From Nanobdellota archaeon (GTDB lineage Archaea > Nanobdellota > Nanobdellia > Pacearchaeales > GW2011-AR1): 42,633 nt of DNA. Below, piece by piece: positions 1 through 7,760 of this stretch. The notes below the pieces were generated by a model. It worked only from the letters and a program-made list of their open reading frames with translations. It did not search any database and was not told the origin of the DNA. The stretch covers positions 1-42,633 of the forward strand of contig JAHIVP010000007.1 in the NCBI GenBank assembly GCA_018816335.1, in the 5' to 3' direction. The translations under genes were made by a program, and so were the position numbers. Position 1 is the first letter of the stretch. Each line of letters starts with the position of its first letter.

Positions 1-15
1 TAAGTCTGACGAGAC

Positions 16-82
16 AGATAGGTGGAAGAGAAATCACTCTAGAGCCTTGACCTTTAGACAGCGATACTCTGTCCACCTATCT
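16..82. other. Long stem-loop at window start
   Basis: AGATAGGTGGA (16-26) pairs perfectly with TCCACCTATCT (72-82), giving an 11-bp stem around a 45-nt interior, followed directly by a T-run. Inside, GACAG (57-61) could alternatively pair with CTGTC (69-73). It may be the end of a non-coding RNA or a terminator of something left of the window. No tRNA T-loop, no H/ACA or convincing C/D box was seen. The stem is clear; the function is not. Confidence 0.4.
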
Positions 83-274
83 TTTTAAAAATATTATAAT
101 CTATCAAAGATGGATTACTATTTAAATACTTCGTTTTTGAACTAAAATTCAAAATAGTGAATTCTTTTTTACAACCAATTTCATTTAACAAGGCATACAA
201 CCAAATTTATTTGGTTAAAGATGTCATTGATGGATGTTTACATAATTTTAAATAATTTTTTTCTATTCAGGTAT

Positions 275-1081
275 ATGAAACATGGCTTGCTGGATAAATT
301 TGAAAAAGAACTAAAATTGAGAAATTACTCTAGAAAAACTATAAAGGGTTATGTTAATTCTGTTGGTCATTTTTTAGATTATTCAAAAGATAAAGGGATA
401 AATGAAATAACTTTTAGGGAGTATATAATTAATAAATTAGAAACCCAAAATCCTTCTTCTGTTGCTAGAATGTCCTTTGCAGTCAAATTCTTTTTTGAAA
501 ATATTCTTAATATTAATATTAATCTCCAAACAATAAAAAGAAACAAAACTATCCCAAACATACTGACAGCAGAAGAAGTAAAAAAATTAATAGATTTTAC
601 AGTTAATATAAAACATAAATTAATTATTAAACTTCTTTATGGATGTGGGTTGAGAGTTTCAGAATTAGTTAATTTAAAAAAAGAAGACATTAATTTTGAA
701 GAGGGATTGATACATATTAAATTAGCAAAGGGAAGGAAAGATAGATTTGTCAAGATTCCGGATTCTGTTGTTGAAGAGTTGGGAAATTATTGTAAATTGG
801 TGGATCCAGGGATATTATTTGTTTCTGCCCGAGGAGGAAAATTAACAACAGCAACAATTCAGGCAATCTTGAAAAAAGCAGGGAAAAAAGCTGGAATTAA
901 AAAACGAGTTTATCCTCATTTATTAAGACATAGTTTTGCGACTCATCTTCTTGATTCTGGAATTGATTTGAGGATTATACAAAAATTGTTAGGACATTCT
1001 GATATTAAAACAACTCAGGTTTACCTTCAGGTTTCAAACCAGTCAATCAAAAATATTAAAAGCCCTCTTGATTCTATATAG
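275..1081 (+). CDS. xerA: XerA-type tyrosine recombinase
   Basis: Site-specific tyrosine recombinase of the archaeal XerA/XerC-D family, expected to resolve chromosome dimers at a dif site. After an N-terminal SAM-like core-binding domain (about residues 1-90), the catalytic domain shows all expected residues: R in GCGLRVSEL, K in KGRKDRF, HLLRH (H-x-x-R), LGHSD (H) and the nucleophile in TTQVY. The ORF track starts at 221, but a TATA-like TTTTAAATAA lies about 25 nt before the ATG at 275 (MKHGLLDKF), which also fits the family N-terminus, so I start there. At about 268 aa it has normal length. It could instead serve a mobile element, but its plain architecture and the lack of element genes beside it favour the housekeeping role. 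No dif site was identified. Confidence 0.88.
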   Translation: MKHGLLDKFEKELKLRNYSRKTIKGYVNSVGHFLDYSKDKGINEITFREYIINKLETQNPSSVARMSFAVKFFFENILNININLQTIKRNKTIPNILTAEEVKKLIDFTVNIKHKLIIKLLYGCGLRVSELVNLKKEDINFEEGLIHIKLAKGRKDRFVKIPDSVVEELGNYCKLVDPGILFVSARGGKLTTATIQAILKKAGKKAGIKKRVYPHLLRHSFATHLLDSGIDLRIIQKLLGHSDIKTTQVYLQVSNQSIKNIKSPLDSI

Positions 1082-1084
1082 ATT

Positions 1085-1330
1085 ATGTTACAAACAATAC
1101 TCTACATAGGAATTTTAATCTTAGCTGTTCCAATAGGATTTTTGTTGAAAAAGTTGACAAATGATGAACAGAAAAAAGGAAAGAAATGGTTTGCTGTTTT
1201 GCTAGGGGTTTTAGTTTTAGCTCTAGTTGTTAATTTGTTTTTTGATTATGCTTTGAGAAGTGTTGTGAGATTGAGTCTGGCTTTTATGATTATTGTTGTT
1301 TTGATAAATTATTATCCGTTTGGTAGATAG
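1085..1330 (+). CDS. Small membrane protein, unknown
   Basis: 81 residues, mostly hydrophobic, with probable membrane segments at about residues 3-21, 36-52 and 60-76, separated by a charged loop (KKLTNDEQKKGKK). It starts 3 nt after the xerA stop codon and so is probably co-transcribed with it. No family was recognised. The coupling to xerA may be only positional. Confidence 0.6.
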   Translation: MLQTILYIGILILAVPIGFLLKKLTNDEQKKGKKWFAVLLGVLVLALVVNLFFDYALRSVVRLSLAFMIIVVLINYYPFGR

Positions 1331-1331
1331 T

Positions 1332-1787
1332 TTATTCACCATTTTCTATTCTTTGATGTAACTCTTCTATTTGTTGTTGATAAGTTTTATTCATCATAGA
1401 CATATAAAAAAATTCTGTTGCCTTAGACATTTTCATTCTAAACCCTTTTGGGGGTTTTGAGGGATCTAATACTTCTCCTTCACAATCCACCCACATATGA
1501 TATGTGCCATTAAATGAGCTTAAAGAAAGAATTCCTACATCTATTTTTGAAGGAATCCCTTTTTGTTTTAATAAATATTGTAGGTATGCTGCTTTATCTG
1601 AACAATTTCCTTTTCTTAATTTTGCTGTTTGTTTTGGGGTTTGAAAATAATTATCTGCTCTATGATCATGAGGTATTTTCGCTGTTTGCTCTAAACAGTC
1701 TTGAACAATATCAATTTTTTTAGAATGGGTAGAACAACCAACTAAAGAAATAGTTATTAATAATGAAGCTGCTAATCTTCCTAACAT
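1332..1787 (-). CDS. Transglutaminase-like lipoprotein
   Basis: A secreted, lipid-anchored protein: a hydrophobic N-terminus ends in a lipobox-like LVGC at about residue 18. The body resembles the transglutaminase-like cysteine-protease fold: the Cys of GNCSDKAAYL (start of a helix), the His of TYHMWVD and the Asp of VLDPS form a plausible Cys-His-Asp triad in the right order. The protein (151 aa) is little more than the core fold. It is the last gene of a minus-strand series that also holds an M15-type peptidase, which suggests work on extracellular protein or cell-wall polymers. The substrate is unknown. The fold assignment is by motif only. Confidence 0.6.
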   Translation of the reverse strand: MLGRLAASLLITISLVGCSTHSKKIDIVQDCLEQTAKIPHDHRADNYFQTPKQTAKLRKGNCSDKAAYLQYLLKQKGIPSKIDVGILSLSSFNGTYHMWVDCEGEVLDPSKPPKGFRMKMSKATEFFYMSMMNKTYQQQIEELHQRIENGE

Positions 1788-1827
1788 TAATTTTATTATA
1801 ATTCTTAGTTTATATTAATTATTGTGA

Positions 1828-2025
1828 TTAGTTTTTTCTAAGATCTAAATCTGCTAATCTACTAAGATTGTAATCAAAATGTATGTGGGTCCCATCACTT
1901 GCTGCTCTTGATAAAGTGTCAGATAGAACTGTTCTAATTCTTCTTTCTCCTTGGTCTGTAAAATCTGAATCTATTTTTCTACAAGGAATTTTTGATACTT
2001 CATAATCTAAATTATATTGTTTCAT
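1828..2025 (-). CDS. Small protein, unknown
   Basis: 65 residues if started at the ATG ending at 2025 (MKQYNLDYEVSK), one nt after the stop of the upstream gene. The longer ORF from 2079 would overlap that gene by about 50 nt, so the shorter start is preferred. It contains a mixed charged sequence (RRIRTVLSDTLSR) and a DGTHIHFDYN stretch that ends in a DLDLRKN tail. No signal peptide and no recognised family. Its position between the M15 peptidase and the lipoprotein suggests a shared operon. Confidence 0.5.
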   Translation of the reverse strand: MKQYNLDYEVSKIPCRKIDSDFTDQGERRIRTVLSDTLSRAASDGTHIHFDYNLSRLADLDLRKN

Positions 2026-2026
2026 T

Positions 2027-2332
2027 TTAAGCTGAATCTCTCCTATCTTGTCTGATTTTTCTTGCTTTAATTTCAGCATCTAATAGTAAATCCATAAGTT
2101 CATCAGCTCTTGAATCTGATAGAGTCTGATTGTCTTGAGAATATAAAACTCCTTTTTGAATTCTTTTGCAGATTAATTCATTTCTAGACTCTCTGGCAAG
2201 AGAATAAGCTTTTGCTAAATCTTGGGGAAATAATTCTGTTACTTGGTCAAGATCAATAATCCTTAAATATCTTAGTCCATCTTCTGGATAGTGTTCCATT
2301 AATGTTTGAAAATATAAAGCTCTTTCATCCAT
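2027..2332 (-). CDS. Small helical protein, unknown
   Basis: 101 residues, soluble, predicted mainly helical and rich in Leu, Arg and Asp (for example ELMDLLLDAEIKARKI). It starts 1 nt after the M15 peptidase gene stops, so the two are translationally adjacent. No family recognised. The tight packing in the envelope operon is the only clue to role. Confidence 0.55.
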   Translation of the reverse strand: MDERALYFQTLMEHYPEDGLRYLRIIDLDQVTELFPQDLAKAYSLARESRNELICKRIQKGVLYSQDNQTLSDSRADELMDLLLDAEIKARKIRQDRRDSA

Positions 2333-2333
2333 T

Positions 2334-3047
2334 TTATGCTGCCTCTCTTACATGATATCCTTTAGCTATATGATTTCCCCACCTTCTTGATGGTTTTCTT
2401 TTTCTTCCTACATTTTCCGCTGTATCTACATGAACAAATGTATCATAAACTCCAATTCCTCCTCGAATTCCTAATTTTGCTAACTCTTGTGCAAAAATAT
2501 CTGCAAGTTCTCTTATAGGTAATTTTGATTTACAATCAGCTGCTCTTCCTGAAGTATGTTGTGATAATTTTGAAGCTTTAACCCCATGACTTCTTAAATA
2601 ATTATTATACCAATTACTTCTATAACCAGATACTACATCAATTGGACCAACTAAATCTCTTGTATTTTGAAGTAAAGTAACTAAATTTGGATCTAATCTA
2701 ATAAAATCATCATGTAGTGAACCATCTTTATTATTTGCTAAAGTTGATCTTTTATTGAATTCATGAACTTGAAAATTTTTTGCAATATAAATCTCTCTGT
2801 GTTTTCTTACATCATAAAGAGGAACTCTCCCAAAATTAACTCTGTCTGTATAATCTTTAGATTTTACTGCATCTTCTGGAGCTATGGGAAGATCATTTAC
2901 TGAAATTATTCTTTTAGGTTGTGTTGTCTGAGCTTGAGCTTCATCTGTATCTAATACAGCACTTGCTAGATAAAGTCCACTTGCTGTTTTTGTAAGATCC
3001 CACATTTGAGACAGGAATCCTCTTCTTGACATTTCTTCTTCTGACAT
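2334..3047 (-). CDS. Tat-exported M15-like peptidase
   Basis: 237 residues. The N-terminus has a twin-arginine motif (MSRRGFLSQM) followed by a hydrophobic stretch and AQAQT, a plausible signal cleavage region, so export in folded form is predicted. The C-terminal half matches the peptidase M15/DUF882 (VanY/DacD-like) family: VSGYRS, SQHTSGRAADC (zinc His and Asp) and FVHVDT (zinc His). These families cleave peptidoglycan stem peptides in bacteria. Most archaea lack murein, so the target could be a partner bacterium's wall, pseudomurein-like polymer or protein. It heads a tight run of genes with a transglutaminase-like lipoprotein and a membrane protein. Motif-based assignment is good; the substrate is not known. 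Confidence 0.75.
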   Translation of the reverse strand: MSEEEMSRRGFLSQMWDLTKTASGLYLASAVLDTDEAQAQTTQPKRIISVNDLPIAPEDAVKSKDYTDRVNFGRVPLYDVRKHREIYIAKNFQVHEFNKRSTLANNKDGSLHDDFIRLDPNLVTLLQNTRDLVGPIDVVSGYRSNWYNNYLRSHGVKASKLSQHTSGRAADCKSKLPIRELADIFAQELAKLGIRGGIGVYDTFVHVDTAENVGRKRKPSRRWGNHIAKGYHVREAA

Positions 3048-3063
3048 TTTTATTGCACCTTAT

Positions 3064-3324
3064 TTATTTGTAATCTGGTTGAGTTTGCGGACTATTATAA
3101 TGAGGTTGACTTTCTGGAGCTACTACTGCTGGTCTTTTAGAAAAAGCTCTATTAACTTTTTCCATTGTCTCTTGAAATCTACTAGTAACCCCAATAACTA
3201 TGATTGCTGAAGCAACTAAAGCTAAACCTGCATAAACACATCCATTCAATAGTGTAGGTTCACAACCAGGTCTTGAATTTAAATCTTCTGGTGTTTCTCT
3301 TGGAACATTTTGAGTATCTCTCAT
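3064..3324 (-). CDS. Single-pass membrane protein, unknown
   Basis: 86 residues with one clear membrane segment (about residues 31-48, YAGLALVASAIIVIGV) between a hydrophilic N-terminus and a Pro/Gln-rich tail (SQPHYNSPQTQPDY). It is the first gene of the minus-strand operon, 16 nt before the Tat-exported peptidase gene. No family recognised; a membrane anchor or partner for the exported enzymes is a guess. Confidence 0.55.
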   Translation of the reverse strand: MRDTQNVPRETPEDLNSRPGCEPTLLNGCVYAGLALVASAIIVIGVTSRFQETMEKVNRAFSKRPAVVAPESQPHYNSPQTQPDYK

Positions 3325-3386
3325 TTTATAATATTATTAATTTAGTGTATTGTTACTACCAAAAAGTGGTTTAAAAAGCTTTCGAT

Positions 3387-3451
3387 GCTAGACAAACTAA
3401 CAGTTTTTCTAGCGAACTTTTCCCTTGAATTTAAATCCTATAACTAGGATT
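3387..3451 (+). promoter_or_regulatory. Two-hairpin element, copy A
   Basis: Hairpin 1: GCTAGA (3387-3392) pairs with TCTAGC (3408-3413), with an inner AAACT-AAC-AGTTT stem. Linker CGAACTTTTCCCTTGAATTT. Hairpin 2: AATCCTA-TAAC-TAGGATT (3434-3451). It lies between divergent genes and ends just upstream of the TATA-like box of the 3497 gene. See copies at 7114, 17462 and 32857. Confidence 0.6.
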
Positions 3452-3496
3452 ATATCATTTCGGCAAGTTTATAAAATTTGGAAAATTAAGATAAAT

Positions 3497-3910
3497 ATGG
3501 ATTTCAATGAGTTTATGGAGCATTATGGATGGATTATATTTGTAGTTGTGATAGTCTTTGTTGTTTTGTTGTATTATGTTCCTGAAACAGAGGGTGTTGA
3601 TTTTGATTGTTATATGGAATGGCCATTTGTTTGTGAGTCTTTTTTTGTTAATTCTAATTCTGTTGTTTTAGAAATAAAGAATATTGATAATAGAAGTTAT
3701 GGTGTTAAGGGGATGATTGTTTCAAAGTGTGGAAGTGTTAGTGAGATAAAAGATTTTGGTGTTGATGAATCTAGAACGATTTTCTTTGAATGTAAGGCTG
3801 GATTGAAAGGGTTGGTTTTAGATACAACTTTTTCATTGATTTATTTTTCTGAGAATGATGTGATTAGTTCTAATGGTGTTTTGATTTCTAATATAAGTAG
3901 AGCTATATAA
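3497..3910 (+). CDS. Pilin-like membrane-anchored protein
   Basis: 137 residues from the ATG at 3497 (MDFNEFMEHYGWIIF); a TATA-like TTTATAAAAT sits about 25 nt upstream, favouring this over the longer ORF. The N-terminus, a short polar segment ending in YGWI then one hydrophobic helix (about 12-31), followed by a beta-rich domain with paired cysteines (CYMEWPFVC; SKCGS...FECK), resembles small surface proteins common in DPANN archaea. Family assignment is by general shape only; it might be a pseudopilin or a secreted structural protein. Confidence 0.5.
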   Translation: MDFNEFMEHYGWIIFVVVIVFVVLLYYVPETEGVDFDCYMEWPFVCESFFVNSNSVVLEIKNIDNRSYGVKGMIVSKCGSVSEIKDFGVDESRTIFFECKAGLKGLVLDTTFSLIYFSENDVISSNGVLISNISRAI

Positions 3911-4021
3911 TATAGATAAATTTAAAAAGTTGTTTGGAGTTAATTTAATATGATAAATGAAACTAAGATAACCATTTGAAGGTTTGATTAGTTTTAAATA
4001 TTAAATTCTTTTAACTATATC

Positions 4022-5713
4022 ATGAAGATACTAACATTACATTGTGATTATATTAAGTTCAAGGCGTTGAAGAAGGCTTTGAAGTCAGTCGAAGATGTGG
4101 AAAGTAAGGAAGTTGTTGTGAAAGGAAATCCGCTTGTTGTTTTGACTGCTGTTGAAAAAGGGGATAATGAAAAAGATTCTGTTGATGATTTGATTAAAGA
4201 AATTGTTGATATTGCTGAAAGAGTAAAGACTGATAATATTGTTCTTTATCCTTATGCTCATTTGAGTTCTAATCTAGGAAGTCCTGATTTAGCTATTGAA
4301 ATTTTGAAGAAAGCTGAGGAAGAATTGAAAAATAAAAATTTTAAAGTTAGTGTTGCTCCGTTTGGTTATTATAAAGAATTTGAGTTGAAGGTTAAGGGAC
4401 ATCCTCTTTCTGAGTTAAGTAGGGAGATTGTTTCTGGGGTTGAAGGTGAGGATGAGGAGAGTTATAACGTAAAGAATTTATTGAGGAGTATTTCAAAAAC
4501 AACTTTAGATAGGGAGAAATTAAAAGATAATGATCATAGGATTATTGGAAGGAATTTGGATTTGTTTAGTTTTAATGAGACTGCTCCTGGAATGGTTTTT
4601 TTTCATAATAATGGTTTGATAATTTGGAATGAAATTATAAAATATTGGAAAGAAGTTCATGAAAAAGCAGGATATCATGAGATAAGGACGCCGCAGATTT
4701 TAGATGAAAAATTGTGGAAGATTTCAGGACATTGGGAAAAATATAAGGAGAATATTTTTTTGACTGAATATGAGAAGAGAATGTTTGCTGTTAAACCAAT
4801 GAATTGTCCTGGAGGAATGTTGGTTTATAAAAATTCTTCTAAATCTTATAAAGATTTTCCATTAAGGGTTGCTGAATTAGGGATTGTTCATAGACAGGAG
4901 CTTTCAGGAGTTTTATCTGGTTTGTTTAGAGTTATTCAGTTTACTCAAGATGATGCTCATATTTATTGTACAGAAGAACAGATTGAAGAAGAAGTTGTAG
5001 GAATAATGAAACTAGTTGATGAGATTTACAAAAAGTTTGGAATGAAATTTAGAGTTGAATTATCTACAAGACCTGAAAAAAGAATTGGGAGTGATGATAT
5101 TTGGGATAAGACTGAAAAGATTTTAGAAAGGGTTTTGAAAAAACAAAAAGTTAATTTTAAGATTAATAAAGGAGATGGGGCATTTTACGGGCCTAAGATT
5201 GATTTTCATTTGAAAGATTCTTTAGGAAGAGAATGGCAAACAGCGACGATTCAATTAGATATGTCAATGCCTGAAAGATTTGAGTTAGAATATACTGATA
5301 AAGATAATAAGAAAAAAAGACCTTTGATGTTGCATCGAACTGTTTTGGGAGGTATTGAAAGATTTTATGGGATTTTAGTTGAGCATTTGAATGGGGCTTT
5401 TCCTACATGGTTATCACCAATACAAGTTAGAGTTATTAATTTTACAGATAGAAATACAAAAGCTGCAGAGAAAATTGTTAAAGAATTAAAAGAAGCTGGA
5501 ATTAGGGTTGATTTTGATTTTGAGTCTACAAGAGTTAATGAGAAAGTTAGAGATGCTTCTATACTCAAAATACCATTTATTGTAACTGTAGGAGACAAGG
5601 AGGAAAAAGATGGGACTTTGGCTGTAAGGACTAGAGATGGTAAACTAAAATACAATGTTAAAGTTACAGATTTTATAAAAGAGATAAAGAAATTAATTGA
5701 AGAAAGAAACTGA
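4022..5713 (+). CDS. thrS: Threonyl-tRNA synthetase, archaeal type
   Basis: Charges tRNA-Thr. The N-terminal ~140 residues are the archaeal editing domain related to D-aminoacyl-tRNA deacylase (MKILTLHCDYIKF, YPYAHLSSNLG). The class II core follows, with the zinc Cys region KPMNCPGG, motif 2 region (IHRQELSGVL, FTQDDAHIYC) and motif 3 (LHRTVLGGIERFYG). The C-terminal anticodon-binding domain begins near WLSPIQVR. TATA-like TTTTAAATATT lies about 27 nt before the ATG. Oddity: the last ~50 codons (from about 5561) appear to have been supplied by an inserted homing element, because a second, diverged copy of this 3' end lies beyond the antisense endonuclease gene. The stop codon region overlaps that gene by 21 bp. 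Confidence 0.95.
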   Translation: MKILTLHCDYIKFKALKKALKSVEDVESKEVVVKGNPLVVLTAVEKGDNEKDSVDDLIKEIVDIAERVKTDNIVLYPYAHLSSNLGSPDLAIEILKKAEEELKNKNFKVSVAPFGYYKEFELKVKGHPLSELSREIVSGVEGEDEESYNVKNLLRSISKTTLDREKLKDNDHRIIGRNLDLFSFNETAPGMVFFHNNGLIIWNEIIKYWKEVHEKAGYHEIRTPQILDEKLWKISGHWEKYKENIFLTEYEKRMFAVKPMNCPGGMLVYKNSSKSYKDFPLRVAELGIVHRQELSGVLSGLFRVIQFTQDDAHIYCTEEQIEEEVVGIMKLVDEIYKKFGMKFRVELSTRPEKRIGSDDIWDKTEKILERVLKKQKVNFKINKGDGAFYGPKIDFHLKDSLGREWQTATIQLDMSMPERFELEYTDKDNKKKRPLMLHRTVLGGIERFYGILVEHLNGAFPTWLSPIQVRVINFTDRNTKAAEKIVKELKEAGIRVDFDFESTRVNEKVRDASILKIPFIVTVGDKEEKDGTLAVRTRDGKLKYNVKVTDFIKEIKKLIEERN

Positions 5714-6823
5714 ATCTTCTAAATATCTTTTTCCTTTAGAAGTAATTCTATATTTAAAAAAAGATCCCCTATTTGTATAAATTTTCTCAAAAGGTTCAAT
5801 CAATTGATTTTTATTCATCCAGCTAATATGATTTCCTATTAATTTTATATCTTTATTTAAATAATCTGCAATTTCTCTTCTCTTTTGATTTCCTTCTTGT
5901 ATAGATAATAAAACATCCTTATGAAAGACTCGTGTTGGTTTCTTCTTGAAATTTTTAATGATTTCTTTTAATTTTTCTTTTCTTTTTTTATGTAAAGGTT
6001 GAATTATATCATTAAATTTTTTTAAGTTAATAATATGATATATAAATAAACGATATATTGGAGTTTTTCTGTTCTTAGTCTCTTTAAAAACTCTTGATTT
6101 TATTTTTAGTTTTACTAAGATCTCTTGTAAATTATCTACCCATATTTTACTATTTGAAGAAATAGATATTCTTCTTGATCCTGTAAACGTAATACTCCCT
6201 TCGGCGTCAAATGCTGCTCTAACTGCTGCAATAGCAAATTCTTGTTTATTTAAAATGAATTCTTTAATTGGAGTTTCTTCTTTTTTTCCTGAAGGAATTC
6301 CAAAAATTCCATTAAAAATATGAGCTAATATAGAGGATCTTATTATAATTATATATACTCTTTTCTTATTGTATAGCGAGATTCTTTTCTTATCTAATCC
6401 TAGTGAAATAAAAAAGTTTTTTATGATATCCACTAATCCTTTATCTTTGTTTGTAAAAGATATGTTCCAAAAATTATGATTTATATGGCTATCTCCTTTT
6501 ATTAACTCCGAAACATAAATCCAGTTTTTATCAATATTAATTGTTGGTCCAATGTTTAAGAATTTTCCTGTATTATTTAACTTTAGTTCTATTTTGTTTT
6601 GTAGATTATTTAAATTTAAATTTGATATTTTGAATAATTTATTAAAGAGCTTTAAAGGCATTGACCTAGAGCGGTTCCTATATCTACTTAAATTTTTCAT
6701 AGAGATATCTAAATATTTTGACCATTGTGTTAAATTTTTTCCATTAAATAAAAGCTCTACTAGATTTTTAGGTAGTTTAACTTTTGTTTTTTCCGGGAGA
6801 TATTGCAGAATATTAAACTTCAT
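5693..6823 (-). CDS. LAGLIDADG homing endonuclease
   Basis: Free-standing homing endonuclease, 376 residues. Two LAGLIDADG-type helices are visible: SELIKGDSHI (about residue 108) and AVRAAFDAEGSI (about 200), each with the catalytic acidic residue, as in a monomeric double-motif enzyme. An N-terminal helix-turn-helix-like region (LTQWSKYLDISMKNLSRY) and a C-terminal winged-helix-like region (KRREIADYLNKDIKLIGNHI) flank the core. It lies antisense to thrS, overlaps its 3' end, and has its own TATA-like box at about 6848-6860. Codon use is richer in A/T and ATA/AAA than its neighbours, which suggests transfer. It is not an intein or intron ORF, because thrS reads through to its own stop before it. 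Confidence 0.88.
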   Translation of the reverse strand: MKFNILQYLPEKTKVKLPKNLVELLFNGKNLTQWSKYLDISMKNLSRYRNRSRSMPLKLFNKLFKISNLNLNNLQNKIELKLNNTGKFLNIGPTINIDKNWIYVSELIKGDSHINHNFWNISFTNKDKGLVDIIKNFFISLGLDKKRISLYNKKRVYIIIIRSSILAHIFNGIFGIPSGKKEETPIKEFILNKQEFAIAAVRAAFDAEGSITFTGSRRISISSNSKIWVDNLQEILVKLKIKSRVFKETKNRKTPIYRLFIYHIINLKKFNDIIQPLHKKRKEKLKEIIKNFKKKPTRVFHKDVLLSIQEGNQKRREIADYLNKDIKLIGNHISWMNKNQLIEPFEKIYTNRGSFFKYRITSKGKRYLEDSVSFFN

Positions 6824-6871
6824 ATGATATTATAGTATCTGGAGATTATAAATGTTTATTTAGATTATGAA

Positions 6872-7012
6872 GTAGTTATTGTTATTGGAGATAAAGAAGA
6901 GAAAAATAAGACAATTGCTTTGAGAAGGAGGGGGAAAGGGGCGGTGGAGTATGGGGTTGAGCTTGATGGATTTATTGGAGAGATAAAAAAAGAAATAAAG
7001 CTCCGAACTTGA
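6872..7012 (+). pseudogene. Displaced thrS 3' end remnant
   Basis: Reading frame VVIVIGDKEEKNKTIALRRR... to a TGA at 7010-7012. It aligns with the ThrRS C-terminus (FIVTVGDKEEKDGTLAVRTR...), including GDKEEK and a final FI-EIKK helix; roughly half the residues match by eye. It has no start codon, and its upstream side is the promoter of the homing endonuclease. Interpretation: this is the original thrS 3' end, cut off when the endonuclease element inserted and supplied a new end. The alternative, that this end is the foreign one, is less likely because it lies outside the endonuclease side of the junction. Confidence 0.8.
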
Positions 7013-7078
7013 TTTCATCAAAGTTCTTCGCTAAAAGATTTATTAATTGAAAAAATTTTAAAGATAGGTTATCAGGTT
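7005..7078 (+). repeat. Dispersed AT-rich repeat R1
   Basis: A small hairpin (GAACTT / AAGTTC) overlapping the thrS remnant stop is followed by TTCGCTAAAAGATTTATTAATTG and TTTTAAAGATAGGTTAT. The same order of words recurs at about 13325, 27206, 39190 and 42489, and a piece occurs inside elp3. Confidence 0.5.
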
Positions 7079-7113
7079 AATGATTTGTTATAACAAAGTT
7101 GCAATAAATTTAT

Positions 7114-7184
7114 GCTAGACAACCCAACGAGTTTTCTAGCGAACTTTCCTCTTGAATTTGTCAAACTTTCCTTCCGTCAAGTTT
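7114..7184 (+). promoter_or_regulatory. Two-hairpin element, copy B
   Basis: Hairpin 1 GCTAGA (7114-7119) with TCTAGC (7135-7140); linker GAACTTTCCTCTTGAATTT nearly as in copy A; a second weaker hairpin AAACTT (7163-7168) / AAGTTT (7179-7184) runs into the TATA-like TTTAAATAT about 25 nt before the ATG at 7211. Confidence 0.55.
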
Positions 7185-7210
7185 AAATATTCATTTACTT
7201 AATAATAAAC

Positions 7211-7708
7211 ATGGTAAAAGTTGGTGAATTTATTCAGACATTAGAGAAAAACAAAGAGTATGGGGAGTTTAGAAAAAAGAATTCTGATGCACCGTTGTGT
7301 GCTGGGTTTTTTGTTTTGGATTTAGGGAAAGGGAAGAATGCTTATCAGTTAGATTATTATTTGAAAAATAAAAAGGTTGAGACTTTTGATATTGATGGGA
7401 AAAAGGTTGTTAGAAACACTTCTCAACATGAGTTGAAAAAAGTTCCTCAGGAAATTAAAGGAGATATTAATATTGATTTGGATATGTTGAAAGGAATTGT
7501 TGCTGATGAGATGAAGAATAGGGGAGTTACTGAAAAGGTTTCTAAGATTATTGCTGTTTTGCAGCAGATGGGGAAGGAGAAAGTTTGGATATTGAATTGT
7601 ATGACAAATGGGATGGATATAATTAAGGTTCATGTTGCTGATAATGATAAGAGTATTTTAGAGTTTGAGAAGTTTTCTTTGATGGATGTTATTAAGCAGG
7701 TTAAGTGA
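7211..7708 (+). CDS. Cytoplasmic protein, unknown
   Basis: 165 residues, no signal peptide or membrane segment, one rather conserved-looking globular domain (LCAGFFVLDLGKGKNAYQLDYYL; EKVWILNCMTNGMDIIKVHV). Start supported by a TATA-like box 25 nt upstream. It stands alone between the thrS remnant and yvcK, both on the same strand; the 53-nt gap to yvcK leaves room for a separate promoter. No family recognised. Confidence 0.65.
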   Translation: MVKVGEFIQTLEKNKEYGEFRKKNSDAPLCAGFFVLDLGKGKNAYQLDYYLKNKKVETFDIDGKKVVRNTSQHELKKVPQEIKGDINIDLDMLKGIVADEMKNRGVTEKVSKIIAVLQQMGKEKVWILNCMTNGMDIIKVHVADNDKSILEFEKFSLMDVIKQVK

Positions 7709-7760
7709 TTCTATACTAGGGTTTCATAATCCTTAAAAACTGATATATAATTCTAATGAT

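Noticed and set aside
379-561. Minus-strand hydrophobic ORF inside xerA
   Set aside because: Antisense shadow of a well-supported recombinase gene.
5693-6823. Intein or intron explanation for the endonuclease
   Set aside because: thrS reads through to its own stop with no splice motifs, and the endonuclease is on the opposite strand outside the coding region.
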